From NCBI RefSeq assembly GCF_008806955.1, contig NZ_CP031727.1, forward strand, positions 2,060,001 through 2,124,000: 64,000 nucleotides of DNA, written 5' to 3'. Below are positions 53,536-61,217 of the stretch, one piece after another. Positions within the stretch are counted from its first letter, which is position 1; each line of letters opens with the position of its first letter. The notes beneath the pieces are model-generated. The model had not been told where the DNA came from and made no database searches. It was given only the letters and a program-made list of their open reading frames with translations. The DNA comes from Cellvibrio sp. KY-YJ-3. Lineage in GTDB: Bacteria; Pseudomonadota; Gammaproteobacteria; Pseudomonadales; Cellvibrionaceae. Position numbers and translations under genes: made by a program.

Positions 53536-54708
53536 CTAATTGGGGGAGAACTCTGTCACTAGCGTTACCACTTTACTGACCAGCTCGTCGGCTTCTGCAT
53601 CGCTGAGGATGAAGGTTGGCAACAAACGAATGGTATTCATGGCAGTTACGTTGATCAGTATCCCCAGGTCGCGACCTTTTTTTACCAGCTCGGCACAGGG
53701 CGCAGTGAGTTCGATACCAATCATTAAGCCCTTGCCGCGAATATCAACTACCTTGGGGTTATCGCCCAGGGCTTCTTTAAAACCCGTGAGCATTCTATTG
53801 CCCAGTGCGGTTACCCGTTCCATCAGTTTGTCGGCGAGCAGGGTTTCAATCACCGCGATACCGGCACTGCAGGCGAGTGGGTTGCCACCAAAGGTAGTGC
53901 CATGGTTGCCCGCTTGTAATACTTCTGCGGCTTTACCACGTGCAAGGCAAGCGCCGATTGGCATGCCATTACCCAGACCTTTAGCGGTGGTTACTACGTC
54001 CGGCAATATGCCGTTGTGCTGATAGGCGAAGAAAGTGCCGGTACGGCCGTTGCCGGTTTGGATTTCATCGGTCATCAGCAGTAATGCGTGTTCATCACAA
54101 AGGGTGCGCAACTGGTTCAAATAGTCGGCCGCCGGTACCCGCACGCCGCCTTCGCCTTGTACGGGTTCAACCAGAATAGCGACGACATTTTTATGCTCAG
54201 CGATGGCGGCTTTCACTGCAGCAACATCGTTGTAAGGCACACGAATAAAACCTTCCACCAGCGGTTCAAAGCCGATCTGTACTTTTACGTTGCCAGTAGC
54301 GCTCAATGTCGCCAGGGTTCTGCCGTGGAAACTGTTGGCCATAACGATCACAGCGGGATTTTTCACGCCTTTTTCGTTGCCATATTTCCGCGCGATTTTA
54401 ATCGCGGCTTCGTTGGCTTCGGCGCCGGAGTTAGAGAAAAATACCTTGTCCATGCCTGAGACCTGAATCAGCAAATCGCCCAAACGTTGTTGCTGGGGAA
54501 TGTTGTACAGGTTGGATACGTGCAACAAAGTTGCTGCTTGTTCAGAGATGGCTTTGGTCAGGGCAGGGTGCGAATGGCCCAAACCGCACACGGCGATACC
54601 GGCAATCGCATCGATATAGGAGTTGCCCTGATCATCCCACACGCGGCTGCCCGCGCCCTTGGTCAGGGTCAGGGTTCTGGTGCCGTAAGTGTTCATTAGA
54701 CTGGACAT
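53536..54708 (-). CDS. argD: Acetylornithine aminotransferase
   Basis: PLP enzyme of arginine synthesis (and possibly succinyl-diaminopimelate transamination). The 390 residues carry GSRVWDDQGNSYIDAIAGIAV, FFSNSGAEANEAAIKIARK, SFHGRT, LLMTDEIQTGNGRTG and the PLP lysine in TTAKGLGNGMPIGA. ATG 54708 follows TTGGAGAA. It is transcribed ahead of argF. The 260 bases upstream show no clear ArgR box to me. Confidence 0.95.
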   Translation of the reverse strand: MSSLMNTYGTRTLTLTKGAGSRVWDDQGNSYIDAIAGIAVCGLGHSHPALTKAISEQAATLLHVSNLYNIPQQQRLGDLLIQVSGMDKVFFSNSGAEANEAAIKIARKYGNEKGVKNPAVIVMANSFHGRTLATLSATGNVKVQIGFEPLVEGFIRVPYNDVAAVKAAIAEHKNVVAILVEPVQGEGGVRVPAADYLNQLRTLCDEHALLLMTDEIQTGNGRTGTFFAYQHNGILPDVVTTAKGLGNGMPIGACLARGKAAEVLQAGNHGTTFGGNPLACSAGIAVIETLLADKLMERVTALGNRMLTGFKEALGDNPKVVDIRGKGLMIGIELTAPCAELVKKGRDLGILINVTAMNTIRLLPTFILSDAEADELVSKVVTLVTEFSPN

Positions 54709-54969
54709 GGTGTTCTCCAAAAACAAAGCCGAGGCTTTAACAAGGTCAGTTCCCGATAGCTGAAAAAACGAAACCAACTCAGCCTATCGCGTGCGGGCTG
54801 GCGGGTGATTCATTAAGGGGATTTTTCGCTAACTCAACACGGCGAGCCGGAACGGCGCAGTGGGTGCGCCTAAGGCGCGCAGCAAAAACAGGCGGTAAAT
54901 ATATAAGTTATTGCGATTATTGGCAAATTTGCCCATTTTTGTGGCAGTTACACGCAGGTCGCCACCGGT

Positions 54970-57438
54970 TTATTGGCTAAAGCCGTTTCCCTGCACAAAC
55001 TCCTTGGCAAAAATAATATCGTTTTGCAGGTGGAAACCTTCGTCCGGTGGCTGGATAAAAAATCCTTCAAATAACCGCACCCCTTGTAGCCACAAACTGG
55101 ACAGGTTGCGTGAGTTTTCAATTTGTGTCGCGATGACCTTGACCCCGCGTTGGGTTGCCGTGCTGACCAGGCTTTCCAGAAGTGCCGGATTTGTCCCGGT
55201 ATTCGACAACTTGGGGCACAGACGCAAATAGTCCAGCGGCAGTTGGTCGATTATCTCCACAATACCGGGGTTTTCACCCGCCCGGGTGAGGCAAATACCG
55301 CACTGTATATCATGCAGCGCCCGCGCAATTTCGCGGGTTTGATGCAGGTGATTGAGCACCCAGTTTTCCTCAAGCATAAATACCAGGCGCTCGCTGCCGC
55401 GCAGGCGGGAGGAGCGCAGCACATTGGCGGCAAAAGAAAAGAAGGTGCTTTGTTGCAGCGTGTCTTCGGCCAAATGGATAAACAGAGTGGCCTGCTCACG
55501 GGTGGCGCTGTTATTGGCGATAGCGCTCACCGCTTGTTGCAATACCCAGCGATCCAATTCAATACGCTGTGACGGTTTATTGATCCGGCTGAGAAATTGT
55601 TTAGCGGCGATGGGTTCGCCGTCTTCACCCTGTAAGCGCAGCAATACCGAGAAGTGCTCTATGCGCGCATCTTCCAGGCTAATGATGGGCTGGAAGGCGA
55701 GGGACAAATCGCGGCTGAAGACGATTTGGGAAAAGTCCGGCTCGACTTTGGTGAGTACCGGAATAGTCACAATATCGACAGTGTCTGCTGTTGGCGCATG
55801 GTTGGGTTTGGGAGCCAGGCTGGCCTCAAATGCTTGTTCCGCACACAAGAGTGCCTGATTGGCTGTGCCCAGGTTGGCGGTTAAGAGGGCGATACCGGTG
55901 TTTACCGTCAGGGATATTGCCTGCTCGTGGGCCAGGTATGTACGTGCGGCCAAATGGCGCCGCAATTGTTCGCAACGTTGGCGGTGAAATTCGGCACTGC
56001 GTTTACCGGCTAATACGCAAGTCACCATGTTGGATAAATCGATCCACTGTTCGTCGCTGCCAATGGCATCATCCAGATGGCGGCAGAACTGGTCGTGTAG
56101 TTTGATCAGCTCCACCATGCCTAATTGCTGGCTCAATTCACTGAGATTATCGACACTAATATAGTAGAGCGCGCTGGTGTGTTGCCCTTGTGCACCGCTA
56201 TTTATTTCGTCTTCCAGCACTGAAAAAAAGTAACTGCGATTAACCTTTTGTGGCAATTGGGTGTGGCGCGTCACCCGTGCAACCCGGCTTTTGAGGACTG
56301 AGGTTTGGTTGAGTGCCTGTTCGCAAATACCAATCAGTTCAGTCGCTTCAAAGGGTTTGGTGAGTACAGCGTTAACTCCCAGTGCTTTGATAGTGTTGTG
56401 CAGCTTGGTATCGGTATCGGCAGTGACAAATACGATGGGCAAGAGCAAAAAACGTGGATCCTGACGCAAGAGTACGGCCAGCTCCATGCCGTTGATGTCG
56501 GGCATGTGCATATCCAGGATCACCAGGTCCGGGTTGAACTGCGCCGCTTGTTGCAAGCTATGCAATGGCTGCTTGACGCTAATGACCTCCATACCGGCAT
56601 AGCGCAGAATCTCACTTTCCAGTGCAGCCATGTCGGGGTCGTCGTCCACTACCATCACTTTATAGGTGCGATTGTGCTGGGTAATGATTTGCAGCAGCCG
56701 CTCGATCAGCAGGCCCATATCCAATGGTTTGATTAAATAGTCGCTGCTACCGGCGCGCAAGGCGCGCAGTTTGGCGTTGACATCGGTGCGCCCGGACAAG
56801 AGCACAATCGGAGTGGTAGGTGGAGCCAATGCTTTGATCTGATGGAGGCTGCCCAGCGCTTGCAGTCCGGCGCGCTCAAAATCGGGGTCCATCAAAATTG
56901 CATCGGGTGATTCTTCGTACAGCCGCTGCATACACTGTTGCACGGTTTCAAAGTATTCAACGCTAAACCCCACACGGCGCAAATAAGCACTACACATCGC
57001 CGCGAGGGTGCGATCCGGGTCGATTAAAAACAACACCTTGCCTTCCGCATCCGGGTAGGCCTGTTTCTCAATGGGAGCGGGTAAGTTGTCTTTTGTGGTA
57101 ATGCCTTGGGCCGTTGCCATCATCACTTGGCTCAGGCGTTTGACGTGCTCTTCCAGCTGGGTATATTCCTGCCCACCAAAGCTGCGTCCCAACTCCTGCA
57201 GTTCGTTTAAGAAGTTTTCCAATTGGCTCGCGCTGGCGCGCAGCTCTGGCAAGCCGTAGCTGGCACCGGCCTCGTTTTGCTTCTGCACAAACTGCTGCAG
57301 GGCGGCAAAACCCTGTGCGCTCCAGTTTAAGTGGCGCAGGTAACCCCAGATGTTTTCCAAATGCCGCGCACGTTCTGGCAGGCTGGTAATAAAACGCTGG
57401 CGCAGGGCTTCAAGCTGTTTACGAAATTCTTGCGTCAT
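54970..57438 (-). CDS. Multidomain response regulator: HPt-like, REC, REC, degenerate GGDEF, degenerate EAL
   Basis: An 822-residue cytoplasmic signalling protein. Residues 1-115 are helical and HPt-like but the expected phospho-histidine is absent (LPELRASASQLENFL). About 148-265 is a first receiver (FLIDPDRTLAAM; ILMDPD), about 278-395 a second with full acidic pocket (MVVDDDPDMAAL; VILDMHMPDINGME). About 410-560 resembles GGDEF without a GGDEF motif. About 575-815 is an EAL fold lacking catalytic residues: HFSVLLRL replaces ExLxR, CGICLTRAG replaces DDFGTGYS, and IATQIENS replaces VAEGVE. It is probably a c-di-GMP or protein-binding adaptor driven by phosphorylation, like FimX, rather than an enzyme. 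Confidence 0.88.
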   Translation of the reverse strand: MTQEFRKQLEALRQRFITSLPERARHLENIWGYLRHLNWSAQGFAALQQFVQKQNEAGASYGLPELRASASQLENFLNELQELGRSFGGQEYTQLEEHVKRLSQVMMATAQGITTKDNLPAPIEKQAYPDAEGKVLFLIDPDRTLAAMCSAYLRRVGFSVEYFETVQQCMQRLYEESPDAILMDPDFERAGLQALGSLHQIKALAPPTTPIVLLSGRTDVNAKLRALRAGSSDYLIKPLDMGLLIERLLQIITQHNRTYKVMVVDDDPDMAALESEILRYAGMEVISVKQPLHSLQQAAQFNPDLVILDMHMPDINGMELAVLLRQDPRFLLLPIVFVTADTDTKLHNTIKALGVNAVLTKPFEATELIGICEQALNQTSVLKSRVARVTRHTQLPQKVNRSYFFSVLEDEINSGAQGQHTSALYYISVDNLSELSQQLGMVELIKLHDQFCRHLDDAIGSDEQWIDLSNMVTCVLAGKRSAEFHRQRCEQLRRHLAARTYLAHEQAISLTVNTGIALLTANLGTANQALLCAEQAFEASLAPKPNHAPTADTVDIVTIPVLTKVEPDFSQIVFSRDLSLAFQPIISLEDARIEHFSVLLRLQGEDGEPIAAKQFLSRINKPSQRIELDRWVLQQAVSAIANNSATREQATLFIHLAEDTLQQSTFFSFAANVLRSSRLRGSERLVFMLEENWVLNHLHQTREIARALHDIQCGICLTRAGENPGIVEIIDQLPLDYLRLCPKLSNTGTNPALLESLVSTATQRGVKVIATQIENSRNLSSLWLQGVRLFEGFFIQPPDEGFHLQNDIIFAKEFVQGNGFSQ

Positions 57439-57632
57439 AGGCTCGGTCCACTGTTGCTTACTTCAGTATAGAGGCTGTTATGCAAAGTGTTATTTAAGTA
57501 CGAGTGCTTACTCATCGCCGATGTAAAAAACCGTTTTAGCAGATGAGAGTTCAGCAGCCTTTGCGCACAATGGCGCCTGTCATTTCTTTCTTACCGTCGC
57601 ACCCGGTTACCGGGTTAAGAGATTCCACTGCA

Positions 57633-59687
57633 ATGTCTAATCGATTCAACCGTTTTGCCCCTCGTGTTACCGGCCTCTGCCTTATGTCATCCACAATCCT
57701 GATGACGCTACCGCTTGCAGTTCAGGCGCAACAAGTGCTGGAGACGCTGGTGGTTAGCGGCGAGCGCCCGGCGTCGGTTTTGTCATCCCAAGTGATGCTA
57801 AAAAACGCCGGCGATTTCCCGCCCGGTGCGCGTCTTGATCCCGCTGAACTGCTGCAAACCCTGCCCGGGGTTCAGGTGGATTCACGCAGCAATTACGCAC
57901 AGGACACACGCATCAGTCTGCGTGGTTTTGGCGCCCGCTCGGCGTTTGGGGTGCGCGGTATAGATCTACAGGTGGATGGCATTCCCATGTCCACCCCCGA
58001 TGGGCAGGGGCAACTTTCCAGCGTCATGCTCGATAACATCGACAGCGTGCAAGTGCTGCGTGGCCCTATCGCCGTGCTTTATGGCAATGGCGCTGGTGGG
58101 GTGATTGCCCTGCAAACCGCCGCGCCCGTGGCAAATCAGGTGAATTTAGGCGTGATGGGCGGCGACCCTGGGTTACAGCGCCAAACGGTGCAAGGCGATT
58201 GGCGGCAAGGGGCGATGGCGGCGCGGGTGCAGTTGGCGAATACCGAGGTGGATGGCGAGCGCCCGCATTCAAGTGCGGAGCGCCAGCAGGGGGCGGCCCA
58301 GTTTTACTACACCACCAGCAATCAGCTGGACATCACCCTGAAACACGAGCGCAGCCATGACCCGCTGCTGCAAGACCCGCTCTCGCTGCGACCGGAAGAG
58401 TGGCGCGCTAACCCGCGTCAGACCAATCAGCTCGCCGAAGACTTTAATACACGCAAATCCGTCGATCATGAGCAGACCTCTCTTAGCTTGCGCGACAGTG
58501 AGGGTTCAACCCGCTGGCAAACCTCGTTCTGGCACGGCGAGCGCGCCATCACCCAATACCTGGGTTTTAGCGGTGAGGGGATTTCTGGCAGCGGTGGGGT
58601 CGTGGATTTAGTGCGCGATTTCGCCGGTGCCAGCGCGAATATCACCCAAAGTTTTAACCTGCTGAATATGCCCGCCGATATGAGTGTTGGTATCGAACTG
58701 GCGCAAACGGAAGATCGCCGGCGCGGATTTGTAAACAATAACGGCATTGCGGGCGATTTGCGTCGCAATGAATTGGGCAAGGTGGATAGCCGCGATATTT
58801 ATGCGCTGCTGCAATTAACGCCGACAGCGGATTTGTCGTTCTACACCGGTGTGCGTCAAAGCCGGTTGGATATGGAAGTGGACGATTATTTTGTGGTTAC
58901 CGGTAACCCCGATGACAGCGGCACGCGTGACTATCGTGAAAACGCCTATGCGTTTGGCGCGAATTATCAGCTCAGTGACCAGTGGGGGTTATTTGCCAGC
59001 CGTGGGCGCGGTTACGAAACACCTACACTCACCGAGATGGCTTATCGCCGCGTGGGCAGCGGGTTAAATATCGCCTTGGAAGCCGCGCTGAATAATCAGC
59101 AGGAATGGGGTATTCATTATCGCCCCCTGGCTGGTGCCGAATTAAGCGTCACCCAGTTTATGATCGACAGCAAAAACGAATTAGTGGTGGATCAGTCGGT
59201 CAGCGGTCGCACCAGCTACCGCAATGCGGCGGCGACTGAGCGCGAAGGTGTGGAAGTCTTAGGTCGCTACAGTGTTAACGATCAATGGCGCTTGCAAGCC
59301 AGCGCACAATTTATTGATGCGATTTATTCTGCGGGTGAATTGGATGGCAACCAATTACCCGGTGTAGCGCGCGAGCAATATCAACTCGGTTTACAATGGT
59401 TGCCCTTCGGCAGCGATGCGTTGCAATTAGGCGCCAGCCTGCAACAGCGCACGCGGGTATTTAGCGCCGATGATAATGCCGTGTCTGCACCGGGTTATCG
59501 CACCTTTGATGTGAGTGCCCAGGGCGATGTGGTAATTAATCAACTGCGTGTTGGTTGGTGGTTAAAAGTCGCAAATGTGAGCGATGAAAATTACGTTGGC
59601 TCAGTGGTAGTGAATCAAGCCAATGGTCGCGCATTTGAGCCAGCGCCGGGGCGTAACATGACGGCCGGAATGAACATAGTGTTTTAA
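57633..59687 (+). CDS. TonB-dependent outer-membrane receptor, siderophore type
   Basis: Outer-membrane importer, probably for a ferric siderophore or similar iron complex. ATG 57633 gives a signal peptide ending LPLAVQA, then a TonB-box-like ETLVVSG. The plug (about 45-165) has LDPAELLQTLPGVQVDSR, DTRISLRGFGARSAFGVRG, VDGIPMSTPDGQGQ and VQVLRGPIAVLYGNGAGGVI; the rest is the 22-strand barrel ending in GMNIVF. An upstream ATG at 57543 is possible but gives a poor signal. No Fur box was seen. It heads a tight run with two oxygenase-like genes and hrpB. Confidence 0.92.
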   Translation: MSNRFNRFAPRVTGLCLMSSTILMTLPLAVQAQQVLETLVVSGERPASVLSSQVMLKNAGDFPPGARLDPAELLQTLPGVQVDSRSNYAQDTRISLRGFGARSAFGVRGIDLQVDGIPMSTPDGQGQLSSVMLDNIDSVQVLRGPIAVLYGNGAGGVIALQTAAPVANQVNLGVMGGDPGLQRQTVQGDWRQGAMAARVQLANTEVDGERPHSSAERQQGAAQFYYTTSNQLDITLKHERSHDPLLQDPLSLRPEEWRANPRQTNQLAEDFNTRKSVDHEQTSLSLRDSEGSTRWQTSFWHGERAITQYLGFSGEGISGSGGVVDLVRDFAGASANITQSFNLLNMPADMSVGIELAQTEDRRRGFVNNNGIAGDLRRNELGKVDSRDIYALLQLTPTADLSFYTGVRQSRLDMEVDDYFVVTGNPDDSGTRDYRENAYAFGANYQLSDQWGLFASRGRGYETPTLTEMAYRRVGSGLNIALEAALNNQQEWGIHYRPLAGAELSVTQFMIDSKNELVVDQSVSGRTSYRNAAATEREGVEVLGRYSVNDQWRLQASAQFIDAIYSAGELDGNQLPGVAREQYQLGLQWLPFGSDALQLGASLQQRTRVFSADDNAVSAPGYRTFDVSAQGDVVINQLRVGWWLKVANVSDENYVGSVVVNQANGRAFEPAPGRNMTAGMNIVF

Positions 59688-59721
59688 TAATAGCCATTAG
59701 GTTTCAATAATAGAGAGCAGC

Positions 59722-60441
59722 ATGCAACAGCAGAGTTCACGGCCATTGGTTCCATTGCATAGCGATTTTAAGTATCGGGTTGATTACGTTGGCCTTGAAC
59801 GTCAACCGGTATTGGTCATTGATAATTTTTTGGTTCATGCTGAAACCCTGGTTGAATTTGCGCAGCAGCAAGGGCAATTTAATAATGCCGATGCTCATTA
59901 CCCCGGTGTTCGTCTGCCTGCTCCGGAACTTTATTTGTATTCCTTTCAACGGCACCTGCATCGATTAGTGAGTGACACTTTTGGAATGCGTGACGAGTGG
60001 GTTACTGGCGTAAAAGCAGATTTTTCCATGGTCGTCACGCCGCCTGCCGAGTTGCGCCCGGCGCAGTGTTTACCACACTTTGATTCAACCAATGGCCGTG
60101 AATTGGCGGCAGTACATTATTTGTGTGACAGTAAACAGGGCGGCACTTCGCTCTATCGTCATCGCTCAACAAATTATGAAACTATCGATGCTGAGCGCAA
60201 GCCAATCTATCGCCGCAGTTTGCAACAAGAACTGCCGGATCATTTGGTGCCGCGTAGGTACATGAATGGTAGCGATAATTTTTTTGAACAAATTGCCAGT
60301 TACGAAGCACGTTTCAATCGCCTTATTATTTATCGCTGCAATAATTTGCACTCCGGCAATATCGCGCCGGATTTTACTTTTGACCCCAGTCCGCGCACTG
60401 GCCGGTTAACATTAAATACTTTTATCTATGCGCGCGCGTAA
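59722..60441 (+). CDS. Putative Fe(II)/2-oxoglutarate oxygenase-like protein (DUF6445-like), copy 1
   Basis: A 239-residue cytoplasmic protein of a family I associate with DUF6445. It shows the order expected of the double-stranded beta-helix oxygenases: His119-x-Asp121 (CLPHFDST), distal His210 (NNLHSGNIA) and a basic residue in RTGRLTLN (Arg228). Other family stretches are PVLVIDNFL, HYPGVRLPAPELY and HYLCDSKQGGTSLYRHR. GAGAG precedes the ATG. It starts 34 bases after the TonB receptor gene. Catalysis is inferred from motif order only. Iron-regulated siderophore receptors in Pseudomonas (piuA) also sit beside an unrelated 2-oxoglutarate oxygenase gene (piuC), a useful analogy. Confidence 0.75.
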   Translation: MQQQSSRPLVPLHSDFKYRVDYVGLERQPVLVIDNFLVHAETLVEFAQQQGQFNNADAHYPGVRLPAPELYLYSFQRHLHRLVSDTFGMRDEWVTGVKADFSMVVTPPAELRPAQCLPHFDSTNGRELAAVHYLCDSKQGGTSLYRHRSTNYETIDAERKPIYRRSLQQELPDHLVPRRYMNGSDNFFEQIASYEARFNRLIIYRCNNLHSGNIAPDFTFDPSPRTGRLTLNTFIYARA

Positions 60442-60476
60442 ACTGAGTCAAATTGGATTTGGTAGATGGGGGCTTT

Positions 60477-61214
60477 GTGATTAATCCACTAAACGATACC
60501 GCGACCGAAAGGTTGCCCCAGCTGCATAAACACCAGCAGTTTAGTTTTCGCGTTGACTATATCGGCGATGAACGTCAGCCGGTATTAGTGATAGATAATT
60601 TTCTCGCCAATGCTGAACAGCTTATTGATTACTGCGCGCAGCACAGTAAGTTTAATACTGCAGATTTATCTTACCCCGGTGTGCGCATGCCTGCGCCCAG
60701 CACTTATCTGCGCGCTATGTTGCGCGATTTAGGTGAAATTATTTATTCAACCTTTGCTATAAAATCCACCATGATTCAGGGTTTGCGCAGCGATTATTCA
60801 ATGGTGGTGACACCTCCGGCACAATTGCGCCCGCCACAATGTGTACCCCATGTGGATTCGACTGGTTTAAATAATCTCGCCTGCGTGCATTATTTGTGTG
60901 ATGAAACCATGGGCGGTACTTCTCTATATCGTCACCGTACCACCGGTTATCAAACAATCAGTGACGCGCGTAAGCAACTTTATTTGGTGGAATTGACGGC
61001 GCAATTGCAGCAGCGTGAATTACCCAAAGCTTATATCAATGGTTCAACCGATCTATTCGAACAGCTTGCCAGTTATGACGCCGGTTTTAATCGCCTGGTT
61101 ATGTATCGCAGTAATCACTTACATTCCGGCAATATCGCACCGACATTTAAGTTTGATCCCAATCCGCGCACCGGCAGGCTTACGCTAAATACCTTTGTGC
61201 ATTGTCAGGAGTAA
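60477..61214 (+). CDS. Putative Fe(II)/2-oxoglutarate oxygenase-like protein (DUF6445-like), copy 2
   Basis: A 245-residue paralogue of the preceding protein along its whole length (FRVDYIGDERQPVLVIDNFL; YPGVRMPAPSTYL; YRSNHLHSGNIAP). The metal-site order is retained: His125-x-Asp127 (CVPHVDST), His216 and Arg234 in RTGRLTLN. I chose GTG 60477, which aligns with the start of copy 1; TTG 60453 is an alternative. The copies are clearly diverged, so the duplication is not recent and each may have its own substrate. The hrpB start lies 3 bases after the stop, implying translational coupling. Confidence 0.75.
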   Translation: MINPLNDTATERLPQLHKHQQFSFRVDYIGDERQPVLVIDNFLANAEQLIDYCAQHSKFNTADLSYPGVRMPAPSTYLRAMLRDLGEIIYSTFAIKSTMIQGLRSDYSMVVTPPAQLRPPQCVPHVDSTGLNNLACVHYLCDETMGGTSLYRHRTTGYQTISDARKQLYLVELTAQLQQRELPKAYINGSTDLFEQLASYDAGFNRLVMYRSNHLHSGNIAPTFKFDPNPRTGRLTLNTFVHCQE

Positions 61215-61217
61215 TGC

